Origin: an uncultured Pelagibacteraceae bacterium | GTDB taxonomy: Bacteria > Pseudomonadota > Alphaproteobacteria > Pelagibacterales > Pelagibacteraceae | Direction of reading: 5' to 3' | Assembly (NCBI GenBank): GCA_902630065.1 | Contig: CACOTF010000001.1 | Span: 245,680 to 309,679 of the forward strand | DNA length: 64,000 bases | Shown here: in pieces, positions 43,898 through 52,698 of the stretch | Layout: each line of letters starts with the position of its first letter | Numbering within the stretch: the stretch's first letter is position 1 | Program-made: the position numbers and the translations under genes | Notes under the pieces: model-generated | The model's input: the letters and a program-made list of their open reading frames with translations, nothing else | The model's database searches: none | What the model was told of the DNA's origin: nothing

Positions 43898-44937
43898 TTT
43901 GATCTCATTGATTTCATTACTATAGCTCTATCAATTTCACCTACTAACTTACCAGTCTCATTTGATACAACTGGATAGGGCTTATCGCTATCAAGTAGTT
44001 TATCTATTAAGGAGTCAATTTTAGAATTATCTAATATATTATTTTTTCCATCTTCAAATAAATTCTTTGTTGCGTCTGAAAACTCTTTCCTCATTACTTT
44101 ACCTGCGCTTAAAACTTTATACTTTGGTACGTCTTCGCAAAAATCTTTAACATATTGATCTTTTGGATTAGAAACGATTTCTTCTGGGGTTCCAACTTGA
44201 GAAACTTCACCATCTTTCATGATTGCTATATGATCTCCCATCTTAATTGCCTCTAAAAAATCATGTGTAATAAAAACCATAGTTTTTTGAAGTTTTTCCT
44301 GAATTTTTAGTAGCTCATCTTGCATCTCTCTTCTTATAAGTGGATCCAAAGCAGAAAATGGTTCGTCAAATATTAATATTTCAGGATCTACTGCAAGCGC
44401 TCTTGCCAAACCAACTCTTTGTTGCATTCCTCCAGATAATTCTCTTGGATAATTATTTTGCCATCCTTCTAATCCAACCATCTTCAAAACTTCCATTGAT
44501 TTTTCTAATCTTATATCTTTTTTGGTCCCTCTTACTTCTAGGCCATATCCAATATTTTCAATGACAGTCCGATGAGGAAAAAGACCAAAGTGCTGGAATA
44601 CCATGCTCATTTTGTTTCTTCTAAGTTCTAATAAATCTTTTCCACTCATTTTTGTAACATCGGTATCATCCATTTTTACAACACCTGCCGTAGGTTCAAT
44701 TAATCTTGAGATACATCTAACTAATGTTGATTTACCGCTACCTGATAAACCCATTACTACAAAAGTTTCACCTTTTTGAATTGAAAAACTTACATCTTTA
44801 ACCGCTACTACGTGACCAGTTTTTTCTTGAACTTCTTTTATAGATAAATTTTTGTCTAAATTTTTGATAATTCTTTTTTCATCTGGCCCAAATAACTTCC
44901 AAATATTTTTACAAGTGATTTTTTGCTCTTTCGCCAT
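43891..44937 (-). CDS. proV: glycine betaine/carnitine ABC transporter ATPase (ProV), copy 1
   Basis: A 348-aa ATPase with the ProV-specific N-terminal extension (NIWKLFGP and EKTGHVVAVKDV), Walker A GLSGSGKST (about 64-72), signature LSGGMQQR (about 167-174), Walker B EILIFDEPFSALDP and a C-terminal regulatory region with a single CBS-like segment. It drives the ProW permease encoded divergently 76 bp away. ProV-type ATPases serve uptake of glycine betaine, proline betaine, carnitine and related quaternary amines. Confidence 0.92.
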   Translation of the reverse strand: MAKEQKITCKNIWKLFGPDEKRIIKNLDKNLSIKEVQEKTGHVVAVKDVSFSIQKGETFVVMGLSGSGKSTLVRCISRLIEPTAGVVKMDDTDVTKMSGKDLLELRRNKMSMVFQHFGLFPHRTVIENIGYGLEVRGTKKDIRLEKSMEVLKMVGLEGWQNNYPRELSGGMQQRVGLARALAVDPEILIFDEPFSALDPLIRREMQDELLKIQEKLQKTMVFITHDFLEAIKMGDHIAIMKDGEVSQVGTPEEIVSNPKDQYVKDFCEDVPKYKVLSAGKVMRKEFSDATKNLFEDGKNNILDNSKIDSLIDKLLDSDKPYPVVSNETGKLVGEIDRAIVMKSMRSNQ

Positions 44938-44972
44938 GATTTAATTAAAGTTTTATTCTGAAAATAGACAAT

Positions 44973-45009
44973 ATTTTACTTTAAATGTAAAATTATTTAT
45001 TTTACTTTA
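44973..45009. repeat. inverted and direct repeat in the proV/proW divergent gap
   Basis: ATTTTAC (44973-44979) and GTAAAAT (44987-44993) form an inverted repeat, and ATTTTACTTTA occurs twice as an exact direct repeat (44973-44983 and 44999-45009). It could be an operator for divergent proV and proW, but low complexity and AT-richness make chance plausible. Confidence 0.35.
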
Positions 45010-45013
45010 TCTT

Positions 45014-47128
45014 ATGGCTAGTAGATCTGAATTAATAAATAAATCTAATCAATCTAAAAATTTAATAACATATATTATTATAGCTGTAGTTTTTTTAGTT
45101 GCATTATGGCTTTCAACCCAAAGCGATGGACCATCAAAATTTCCAAAAGAAGTAACAGATAAGTTTACATTCACAGCCTGGGTGAATGATGGTGAAGATT
45201 ATTTAAAAAAAAACTACAGATGGATAACAAAAATAATAGCTAACTACATTAAGAATGGTTACTATTTTATTGAGGATTTTCTAATAGATTCTCCCTGGAT
45301 ACTGGTGGCATCAATGATTGTTCTTCCCTGCTTAATAGCAGGAGGATTAAGACTCGGTCTTTATTCTTGTTTTGTAATTTATTTCTGGGGTGCTGTTGGA
45401 ATGTGGAATGAGTCATTACAGACAGTAGGTTTGATGGGACTTTCAGTTCTATTGTGTGTTTTCTTTGGAATTATTCTAGGAATTTTATGCTCTCAGAGTG
45501 ACAGATTTGAGAAGTTCATGAAACCTATATTAGACACCATGCAGGTCATGCCAGCATTTGTGTATTTATTTCCTGCTCTATTCTTTTTTGGAATAGGTGG
45601 GGCACCAGCAATACTCGCTACAATGATATATGCAATGCCCCCGATAATAAGATTGACTAATACTGGTATAAGACAGGTTTCAGAACAAACAATAGAGTCG
45701 GCCACATCTTTTGGATCAAGTAAAGTACAACTATTATTAAAAATAAAAATTCCTTTGTCTCTTCCAAGTATAATGATGGGTATTAATCAGGTTATAATGA
45801 TGGCACTTGCTTTAGTAGTATTGGCCTGCTTTATAGGGGCTGAGGGAATTGGTGGTCAAGTTTGGCTAGCAATTAGAAATTTAGATGTTGGTTGGGCAAT
45901 GGAGGGTGGCTTATGTATATTATTTATGGCAATTATGTTTGATAGATTTAGCATGTCATTTAGCAAACAAGAGGCAACACTTCCATCTGATGTGCAAAAA
46001 TTTTATCTACTACCTCAAAGTTGGGAAAAATATCAAATTGCAAGGCTATTAGAAAAACCCTTAAGTATAATACATTCTATAATTCAATATGTATGTATAA
46101 AAACTACAAACTTTGTTGCTTATATTTTTAATTTTTTAATATCTTTCATTAACAAATCTACTGCTAATGACATTGCAGAGATAATAAGTAGAAGATTCTA
46201 TATAATTCCAAGTTTCATTATTTTTTTTATAATTTCAATTATTGATACGAACATTTTTCAATTTGGTTCTTTCCCTGAAGAGTGGAAACTATCAATAAGA
46301 CAACCAATTGCAGATGGTGTGAAAGCTCTTACAGTACATCCTGGATTTATATCTTTTACAAAAGGGTTGAGAGGTTTTGTTTACCTAAACTTATTACATC
46401 CATTAGATATTTTTTTAACTCATATCCCTTGGTGGTATACTATGGCAGTATTTATAGCTATAAGTTATTTTACTGTTGGATTAAGATTTGCATTGATCAC
46501 AGCAGTTCTCTTAGTCTTTATTGGGGCTTGTGGTATCTGGCCTCAGTCAATGATTACCTTGTCATCAGTTCTTGTTTCTGTGGTTTTATGTTTTGCCATT
46601 GGTGTCCCTCTTGGAATTATAGCTTCTTATAACGAACGATATAGGAATATTCAAAACGTTGTATTAGATGCTATGCAAACCTTACCTTATTTTTGTTATT
46701 TAATTCCTGTGCTTATGTTTTTTGGTGGGGGTATAGTCTCAGCAGTTTTAGCAACTGTAATTTACTCTATACCACCTATTATCCGTTTAACAGCTCTAGG
46801 ATTGACACAAGTTTCTGGGACATACTCAGAGGTCTCAAGATCTTTTGGAGGAACTTTAATACAGACTTTAAATAAAGTAAAATTTCCACTTGCAGTGCCA
46901 AGTTTAGTTGTAGGATTCAACCAAACAGTGATTATGGCTTTTGCCATGCAGATAGTTACTCCATTAATAGGTGGAAAAGGCTTAGGATTAGAGGTTTTTA
47001 ACGGTTTGGCTAGATCTGATACTGGTAGAGGACTGGCTGCTGGTATAGGTATTGTGTTACTTGCAATAATAATTGATAGAATATCCTTAGCTTGGACAAA
47101 AAAACAAAGAGAAGCTTTAGGTTTATAA
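45014..47128 (+). CDS. proW: glycine betaine ABC transporter permease, two ProW domains fused
   Basis: A 704-aa membrane protein made of two tandem ProW-like permease domains. The first half contains LDTMQVMPAFVYLFPALFFF (about 175-194) and IIRLTNTGIRQV; the second repeats this as LDAMQTLPYFCYLIPVLMFF (about 554-573) and IIRLTALGLTQV. Each half has its own SFGSS/SFGGT coupling loop for an ATPase. A conventional system uses a homodimer of ProW (about 350 aa); here one chain should make the whole pore. It is followed by proX (97 bp, own promoter). Confidence 0.92.
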   Translation: MASRSELINKSNQSKNLITYIIIAVVFLVALWLSTQSDGPSKFPKEVTDKFTFTAWVNDGEDYLKKNYRWITKIIANYIKNGYYFIEDFLIDSPWILVASMIVLPCLIAGGLRLGLYSCFVIYFWGAVGMWNESLQTVGLMGLSVLLCVFFGIILGILCSQSDRFEKFMKPILDTMQVMPAFVYLFPALFFFGIGGAPAILATMIYAMPPIIRLTNTGIRQVSEQTIESATSFGSSKVQLLLKIKIPLSLPSIMMGINQVIMMALALVVLACFIGAEGIGGQVWLAIRNLDVGWAMEGGLCILFMAIMFDRFSMSFSKQEATLPSDVQKFYLLPQSWEKYQIARLLEKPLSIIHSIIQYVCIKTTNFVAYIFNFLISFINKSTANDIAEIISRRFYIIPSFIIFFIISIIDTNIFQFGSFPEEWKLSIRQPIADGVKALTVHPGFISFTKGLRGFVYLNLLHPLDIFLTHIPWWYTMAVFIAISYFTVGLRFALITAVLLVFIGACGIWPQSMITLSSVLVSVVLCFAIGVPLGIIASYNERYRNIQNVVLDAMQTLPYFCYLIPVLMFFGGGIVSAVLATVIYSIPPIIRLTALGLTQVSGTYSEVSRSFGGTLIQTLNKVKFPLAVPSLVVGFNQTVIMAFAMQIVTPLIGGKGLGLEVFNGLARSDTGRGLAAGIGIVLLAIIIDRISLAWTKKQREALGL

Positions 47129-47162
47129 TTTTTTATTCGTAAAATTGCACATTTTTGAACGG

Positions 47163-47192
47163 TTTACATCCCTAATGTTTTTGATCTACAAT
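47163..47192 (+). promoter_or_regulatory. candidate proX promoter
   Basis: TTTACA (47163-47168) and TACAAT (47187-47192) with an 18-bp spacer, upstream of proX. A strong Shine-Dalgarno (AGAGGA, 47215-47220) follows, 5 nt before the ATG. Confidence 0.5.
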
Positions 47193-47214
47193 AATATTTT
47201 AATTAATTAAAAAG

Positions 47215-47220
47215 AGAGGA
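47215..47220 (+). promoter_or_regulatory. strong Shine-Dalgarno of proX
   Basis: AGAGGA, 5 nt before the proX ATG. Confidence 0.75.
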
Positions 47221-47225
47221 AATAA

Positions 47226-48230
47226 ATGAAGTTATCAAAAACTATATCAGCAATGATATTGTCATTGATTCTTGTCCTTGGAAGTTTTGGTACTGCAAAT
47301 GCTAAAAGATTAACTGCAGCAGTGGCAGACTGGACAGGTGGCGAAATTACATGTCAGGTTGCTGTTAGTATTCTTGAGGAAGAATTAGGATACAAAGTCA
47401 AAAGAGTAGTTTTCCCTTCAGGAACTGGATTGTGGGAAGCAATAGCAGCAGGTGAAATTGATTTTGCTTGTGAGAGCTGGCCAAGTTATGCTGAGGCAGA
47501 TACAGTTATGCTTAAAGGGCCACTAGTATATGATGGTGAAACAAAATTCATGTATGAAGGTGATGGAAGTGTTAAACTTCTAGGTACAGCAGGAATTATT
47601 GGTTTATCTGATTATTATATTCCAAGATATGCAGCAGAAAGCTTGGGTATTAAAACTTGGAAAGACTTAAACAAACATAAAGCAAAATTTGCAACAATTG
47701 AGTCTGGCAAAAGAGGAAGGTTAATTGCATGTCCAGTAGCTGGATGGAACTGTCACGATCAAAAAAGATTAGACTTGTTAGGTATTGACTTTCAAGCTGA
47801 TGAATTAGGAACAGAAGCAGCAGCAATTGCTGAAGCTGTAGCAGCATATGAGAGAAAAGAACCATTCTTGTTATATCTTTGGGAGCCTCACTGGTTTTTT
47901 GGAGCATATGATATGGTAGGTGTTCAACTACCTGAGCATAAAACATGTGAAAGCTTTACAGAAGCAAATAACTGGAAAGACTGTGGAACTGCTGCATGGC
48001 CGGCAACTGGTTGGGCAAAAGACTACACCATGAATTATGGTAATCCAGAAACGTTTGCAAAACCTGAGCATGCTAAAGCTGCAGAGTTCTTTTCTAAAAT
48101 GAAATTTGATAATGCAGACCAAGCAGTAATGCTTGTTGAAGTTAAACAGAAAAATAGAGATTTAAAAGAAGTTGTTAAAGAGTGGAAAGATGCTAATCCA
48201 GATAAATGGAAAAGCTGGCTTCCAAATTAA
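47226..48230 (+). CDS. proX: periplasmic glycine betaine/quaternary amine-binding protein ProX
   Basis: A 334-aa precursor with a signal peptide cleaved near ANAKR. The mature domain is OpuAC/ProX-like. Tryptophans that can form the aromatic cage for a trimethylammonium group are conspicuous: VADWTGGE, ESWPSYAE and LYLWEPHWFF. It would feed ProW with betaine, carnitine or similar compounds. Strong Shine-Dalgarno, own promoter candidate and a strong terminator after it indicate high independent expression. SAR11 betaine transport of this kind is known to be multifunctional. Confidence 0.9.
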   Translation: MKLSKTISAMILSLILVLGSFGTANAKRLTAAVADWTGGEITCQVAVSILEEELGYKVKRVVFPSGTGLWEAIAAGEIDFACESWPSYAEADTVMLKGPLVYDGETKFMYEGDGSVKLLGTAGIIGLSDYYIPRYAAESLGIKTWKDLNKHKAKFATIESGKRGRLIACPVAGWNCHDQKRLDLLGIDFQADELGTEAAAIAEAVAAYERKEPFLLYLWEPHWFFGAYDMVGVQLPEHKTCESFTEANNWKDCGTAAWPATGWAKDYTMNYGNPETFAKPEHAKAAEFFSKMKFDNADQAVMLVEVKQKNRDLKEVVKEWKDANPDKWKSWLPN

Positions 48231-48255
48231 TATACTTTTAAATTATTAAAAAATT

Positions 48256-48287
48256 AAAGGGCTTTGTTTACAAAGCCCTTTTTTTTT
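48256..48287 (+). terminator. Rho-independent terminator after proX
   Basis: Stem AAAGGGCTTTG / CAAAGCCCTTT (48256-48266 and 48271-48281), TTTA loop, followed by a run of nine T from 48279. It reaches the stop codon of the convergent dioxygenase gene and may act in both directions. Confidence 0.92.
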
Positions 48288-49410
48288 ATTGAGTAAGATA
48301 GTTTAATCTACCTATAATTTCATCTCTATCCATATAGTAACCTTGCAAATGCCTATGGCCAGAGTTAGGATTGAATTCTGTTCTTCCATGCAAAACTCTT
48401 CTATTATTAAAAGAGTAAATATCACCAGGTCTTAATCTAAATTTAATTTGAAACTTATCATCGTGTAGTAAATTTCCAAATCTATGGTGTGATTTATAAA
48501 CCTTATCCATCAAATCAGGATGACAATCTAAAGCATCCATAGTTGCTACACTGAACCTTACATCGTGATAATCACCATCTTTTGTAAGGCTTATTGCTGG
48601 GGCATGGAAACCTCTGTGGGCCTGTTGTGTGTAATCTTTATCTCTAAATTTTAGAGGGACATTTACTAGTGTATCAAAAGTTTCTTTATCATTTTCTTTT
48701 AAATATTCAGCAACAGCAAAAGCATCAACAGCTGATGAGTCTCCGCCTTCAGCGGAATTAATCAGACAATGTAAAAATTGATATCCTGGTGGATTTTCAA
48801 ACCAAGGTAAATCCATATGATTTCTTAGTGCATGCGCAGTATATGCTGAATTATTTGGTTTAGGTATATTGATTACCTCAAATGGTGTTTTAAAAAAAGT
48901 TTCTCTAGTATGACTTATTCTATTTAAAACCGGAAACGCTGAATTTTTATCTGTTGGCGAATTCTCAACAATAGCTATTCCTTTGTAATGCAGAAGTTTT
49001 AACCATTTAATAAGGCCATCTTCGGATGAAATAATCTCTTCATGATCAATATATATACTCTTTATATCTTTCTCTAATTCACTGTTCCAAAGGTGATATG
49101 GTGAATTATATTTCTCATTATTTTTAATTGTATAACAATTATTTCTCAACCAATCTAAATCATAGTAACTTGTATGATTTCCTTCACTCCATTCTATTTT
49201 TAGCTGTCCATCTTGATTAACATTATAATTAATTGGATTGATATTCTCTGATACCTCTAAGATATTAAACATTCTATGTCTTGAATCTTTGTCATGAGCT
49301 GTTGGGCAGTTATCTCTCAACCACATATAATTAAATTTGCTCTCTTTTCCATCATCCCAAATTACTTGCAAGTATGTGCCGTTTTTAGAAATTTTTGATA
49401 TAGAGTGCAT
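48286..49410 (-). CDS. gamma-butyrobetaine dioxygenase-like Fe(II)/2-oxoglutarate oxygenase
   Basis: A 374-aa two-domain protein: an N-terminal DUF971-like domain (about 10-95, with WLRDNC at 30-35) and a TauD-like oxygenase domain. The iron ligands are His198 and Asp200 in NHMD and a distal His in RRVLHGRTEF (near 345); the Arg partner for 2-oxoglutarate follows. The family includes BBOX (gamma-butyrobetaine to carnitine), trimethyllysine hydroxylase and TmpA of trimethylaminoethylphosphonate catabolism. The usual N-terminal CxC..C zinc pattern is reduced to one Cys (Cys35). Context with carnitine genes favours BBOX. Convergent with proX, separated by a terminator. Confidence 0.78.
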   Translation of the reverse strand: MHSISKISKNGTYLQVIWDDGKESKFNYMWLRDNCPTAHDKDSRHRMFNILEVSENINPINYNVNQDGQLKIEWSEGNHTSYYDLDWLRNNCYTIKNNEKYNSPYHLWNSELEKDIKSIYIDHEEIISSEDGLIKWLKLLHYKGIAIVENSPTDKNSAFPVLNRISHTRETFFKTPFEVINIPKPNNSAYTAHALRNHMDLPWFENPPGYQFLHCLINSAEGGDSSAVDAFAVAEYLKENDKETFDTLVNVPLKFRDKDYTQQAHRGFHAPAISLTKDGDYHDVRFSVATMDALDCHPDLMDKVYKSHHRFGNLLHDDKFQIKFRLRPGDIYSFNNRRVLHGRTEFNPNSGHRHLQGYYMDRDEIIGRLNYLTQ

Positions 49411-49527
49411 TATTAACGAATATATAAACTATATTGTATTTTAACTCAATTAATAGTTGACTTAATATTTTTTGAGAGATTTATTAATGAAAGTTAATTT
49501 GTTAAAATAAATTATTACTTTTTTTAA

Positions 49528-50553
49528 ATGTCTAAAATTGAAATAAACAATGTATTTAAAATCTTTGGACCAAAACCAGCAAGTGTTTTGCAAATGGTTA
49601 AAGATGGTTCAAGTAAAGAAGAAGTTTTAGAAGAAACCGGGCACACAGTTGGATTGGACGATGTAACTCTAAAGATTAATGAGGGTGAAACATTTGTTTG
49701 TATGGGCTTATCAGGATCAGGAAAATCTACTCTTATCAGGCACTTAAATAGATTGATAGACCCAACCGATGGCGAAATTTTAATTGAGGGCACAAATGTA
49801 ATGAGTCTTAAAAAAGAAGAACTGATAGATTTCAGAAGACATAAAATGAGCATGGTTTTTCAAAGATTTGGTTTATTTCCTCATAAAACAGTATTGCAAA
49901 ATGTTGGTTACGGTCTTGAGATGCAAGGAATTGAGCTTGAAAAAAGAAATAATATATCCATGGAAAAGATTGAGTCGGTAGGTTTAACTGGTTTTGAAAA
50001 TCAATTTCCAAATCAATTATCTGGAGGTATGCAGCAAAGAGTTGGTTTGGCTCGAGCGCTAGCAACAGATACTGATATTATGTTAATGGATGAGGCTTTT
50101 TCTGCTTTAGATCCCTTAATAAGAAGTGATATGCAAAAACAATTGCTTGATCTTCAATCAGAACTAAAAAAAACAATTGTATTTATTACGCATGATTTAG
50201 ATGAGTCTTTAAAACTCGGCGATAATATTGGTATTCTTAATGCAGGTAAACTTGTCCAAGTTGGAACTCCTGTTGATATTATTATGAACCCTGCTGATGA
50301 CTATGTTGAGGCTTTTGTAAAAGATGTAAATAGAGCAAAAGTTTTAAAAGCTAAAATTATAATGAAATCGATTAATGAAACAACTAATGAAGAAAAAAAT
50401 AACTTAATTAAAATTCAAGAAGATCAATTTATAGAAGAATTTTTACCACAAGTTGTATGCAATAATGCCAATTGTGAGGTAGTAGATAAAAAAGGTAATG
50501 TTAAAGGGTATATTACAAATAAAGAGCTACAACACTCTTTAAGTAAATCTTAA
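49528..50553 (+). CDS. proV: glycine betaine/carnitine ABC transporter ATPase (ProV), copy 2
   Basis: A 341-aa ProV paralogue with NVFKIFGP, EETGHTVGLDDV, Walker A GLSGSGKST (about 66-74), LSGGMQQR signature and Walker B IMLMDEAFSALDP, where the usual Pro after DE is Ala. It has a C-terminal CBS-like remnant with a Cys pair (CNNANCEVVDKKG). No permease or binding protein follows; the next gene (4 bp) is an SDR. It may share the single fused ProW with copy 1, perhaps giving a two-ATPase heterodimer, or serve a distant permease. Confidence 0.9.
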   Translation: MSKIEINNVFKIFGPKPASVLQMVKDGSSKEEVLEETGHTVGLDDVTLKINEGETFVCMGLSGSGKSTLIRHLNRLIDPTDGEILIEGTNVMSLKKEELIDFRRHKMSMVFQRFGLFPHKTVLQNVGYGLEMQGIELEKRNNISMEKIESVGLTGFENQFPNQLSGGMQQRVGLARALATDTDIMLMDEAFSALDPLIRSDMQKQLLDLQSELKKTIVFITHDLDESLKLGDNIGILNAGKLVQVGTPVDIIMNPADDYVEAFVKDVNRAKVLKAKIIMKSINETTNEEKNNLIKIQEDQFIEEFLPQVVCNNANCEVVDKKGNVKGYITNKELQHSLSKS

Positions 50554-50557
50554 AACT

Positions 50558-51343
50558 GTGACAATAGACTTAAAAAACAAGAAAATTATTATTTCTGCTG
50601 GGGGTTCCGGAATAGGATGGAGTACTACAAAAATATTTTTAGAAAAAGGAGCTACAGTTTATATATGTGATATAAATCCTATCTTTCTCAAAAAATGTAG
50701 AAAACATAAACTAATTAATAAAAAATTATTTGTATTTGAATGTGACGCTTCTGATGAAGATCAGGTAAAAACTTTTTTTATTAAAGTATCAAAAATGACT
50801 AAAAAGTTAGATGGTCTTATTAACAATGTTGGAATAGCCGGACCAACCGGTACTCTTGAAAAATTAAAAGGTAAAGACTGGGAAAATACATTAAAAGTAA
50901 ATGTTATAAGTCACTTTTACTTTTCAAAATATGCAATACCTATGTTAAAAAAAAATAAAGGTGGAGCTATAATTAATTTATCTTCAACAGCTGGAATATT
51001 TGGGTTTCCATTAAGATCTCCTTACTGTGCTAGCAAGTGGGCTGTTGTAGGTATAACGAAAACATTAGCTATGGAACTTGGAAAATATAAAATAAGAGTA
51101 AATGCTATTTGTCCTGGAACAATAAAAGGAGACAGAATGGGAAGAGTGATAAGGGATAAATCGAAATTTTTAAATATTTCAAAAAAATTAATAGAAAAAG
51201 AATTTGTATCTATGACTTCAATGAATACTTGGGTGTACGAAGAAGATATTGGAAAAATATGTAGTTTTTTAATTTCTAATGATGCACCAAGAATATCAGG
51301 ACAAGTGATTGCGGTAGATGGAAATACCTTAAGAATGCATTAA
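50558..51343 (+). CDS. short-chain dehydrogenase/reductase
   Basis: A 261-aa SDR starting at GTG, 4 bp after proV-2. The cofactor motif is SAGGSGIGWS (about 12-21), the NNVG and catalytic Ser-Tyr-Lys are seen as NLSSTAGIFG followed by YCASKWA (about 155-161). Being coupled to a ProV gene within the carnitine block, it could oxidise a hydroxylated quaternary amine or aldehyde intermediate, but sequence alone gives no substrate. It ends 3 bp from the convergent GFA gene. Confidence 0.85.
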   Translation: MTIDLKNKKIIISAGGSGIGWSTTKIFLEKGATVYICDINPIFLKKCRKHKLINKKLFVFECDASDEDQVKTFFIKVSKMTKKLDGLINNVGIAGPTGTLEKLKGKDWENTLKVNVISHFYFSKYAIPMLKKNKGGAIINLSSTAGIFGFPLRSPYCASKWAVVGITKTLAMELGKYKIRVNAICPGTIKGDRMGRVIRDKSKFLNISKKLIEKEFVSMTSMNTWVYEEDIGKICSFLISNDAPRISGQVIAVDGNTLRMH

Positions 51344-51346
51344 TAT

Positions 51347-51757
51347 CTATACTTTAGTATTGTTTTCACTTATCTCCATAAATGGAAAATGAGAATCTTT
51401 GAAATGGATATTTTCAGCTTTTTTTAAGAAACTAATATCATCTAGCAAACCAGCATATAGATAATATTTTTTATATTTTTCCACATAAGTTAAAATTGGA
51501 GCTGCACAATTTCCACAAAAATGTTTTTTTATTTTATTTCCACTCCCTCCTGCGTGTTCATAGATCTTCAGTTTCGATTTATCAATCTCTATAGCTTTAT
51601 CTCTTAATAAAATTATAGTCATCATACCACCAATTTTTTTTCGACAATCAATACAATGGCAATTAAAAACTAATGGAATTTCATCAAGTTTGACTTTAAA
51701 TTTGATATCTCCACATATACATCCACCGGTTTTATCTATGAAAATTTTTTCACCCAT
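51347..51757 (-). CDS. GFA-family (glutathione-dependent formaldehyde-activating-like) zinc protein
   Basis: A 136-aa Cys-rich zinc protein of the GFA/CENP-V fold: GGCICGDIKFK (about 11-21), NCHCIDCRKK (about 31-40) and FCGNCAAP (about 90). Members were named for S-hydroxymethylglutathione formation, but many homologues have no shown function. It overlaps the carnitine dehydrogenase gene by one base (TAATG) and ends that operon. Formaldehyde or methylene-folate is a plausible by-product of N-demethylation in this region. Confidence 0.8.
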   Translation of the reverse strand: MGEKIFIDKTGGCICGDIKFKVKLDEIPLVFNCHCIDCRKKIGGMMTIILLRDKAIEIDKSKLKIYEHAGGSGNKIKKHFCGNCAAPILTYVEKYKKYYLYAGLLDDISFLKKAENIHFKDSHFPFMEISENNTKV

Positions 51758-52698
51758 TAATTTCGAATTTTGTTTTCATATTTTTTTCTAATTTTTAAAA
51801 GATCAACCAAATATTCATCTCTTATATTTGAAAGTTTATTAATTGATTTACCTTTGGCTTGTTTTTTAGTACCAGAAATAAGTCTTTCAGATAATCTTTT
51901 TGTAAGTTTTGGAGCTTTTAATTTTGTCCAAGGCAATTTTAATGCTGGACCAAATTGTCTTAACATATGTTTCATTCCTGCATTACCACCAGCTAAATGA
52001 AATGTTAAAAAAGTACCCATTAAGGAATATCTTAGACCAGGACCATCCTCTATAGCTCTATCTAATTCCTCAGTTGTTGCATAATTTTCATTAATAATGT
52101 GCAAGCCTTCTCTCCATAACGCTTCTTGAAGTCTGTCTGATAAGTAACCTGGTAACTCTTTTTTCAGCATAATCGGTTTCATAGATATCGATTTATAATA
52201 ATTATTGGCTTTTATGAGTGATTGTTTTTTTGTTCTCCTTCCAGGTACTATTTCAACTGCTGGAAGCAAATACAGTGGGTTAAATGGGTGACCGATTATT
52301 CCTCTTTCTGGATTCTTGCATTTAGAAAATATTTTGGAAGGTAAAAGTCCTGATGAACTTGAAGAAATAATAACATCTGATCTTACATATTTTGATATTT
52401 TTTGAATTAAATCTGTTTTGACTTTGTAATTTTCTAAAACATTTTCTTGAACAAAATCTACATGATGCAAAGCTTCTTCTAGTGAATTAAAAAATTTTAA
52501 GTTTTTAAGTAGAAGTTTTTTTTTAAATAACTTTTTTATATTTTTAGAAGTCCTACCTATTTCCTTTAAAACATATTTTTTAAGATTTTTATTTTGATCG
52601 TATGCATGAACAATTTTATTATGAGCCAGATTTCTAATTATCCAACCAGTTCCTATTACACCTGTACCAACGATACCTATAGTTTTAATCTTTGGCAT
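51757..52698 (-). CDS. cdhA: L-carnitine dehydrogenase (3-hydroxyacyl-CoA dehydrogenase family)
   Basis: A 313-aa NAD-dependent dehydrogenase with IGIVGTGVIGTGW (about 7-19) and the family SSSSGLLPS active-site region (about 113-121) and GHPFNP motif. Unlike fatty-acid enzymes it is stand-alone and directly coupled (TAATG) to a BKACE gene, which is the Pseudomonas cdhC-cdhA arrangement. It would oxidise L-carnitine to 3-dehydrocarnitine. The C-terminal region is Lys/Arg-rich. Cytoplasmic. Confidence 0.83.
   Translation of the reverse strand: MPKIKTIGIVGTGVIGTGWIIRNLAHNKIVHAYDQNKNLKKYVLKEIGRTSKNIKKLFKKKLLLKNLKFFNSLEEALHHVDFVQENVLENYKVKTDLIQKISKYVRSDVIISSSSSGLLPSKIFSKCKNPERGIIGHPFNPLYLLPAVEIVPGRRTKKQSLIKANNYYKSISMKPIMLKKELPGYLSDRLQEALWREGLHIINENYATTEELDRAIEDGPGLRYSLMGTFLTFHLAGGNAGMKHMLRQFGPALKLPWTKLKAPKLTKRLSERLISGTKKQAKGKSINKLSNIRDEYLVDLLKIRKKYENKIRN

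Noticed and set aside
46282..46632. 116-aa plus-strand ORF
   Set aside because: Out-of-frame shadow inside the proW coding region; composition rich in Cys, Trp, Tyr and Ser, typical of a frame-shifted membrane gene.
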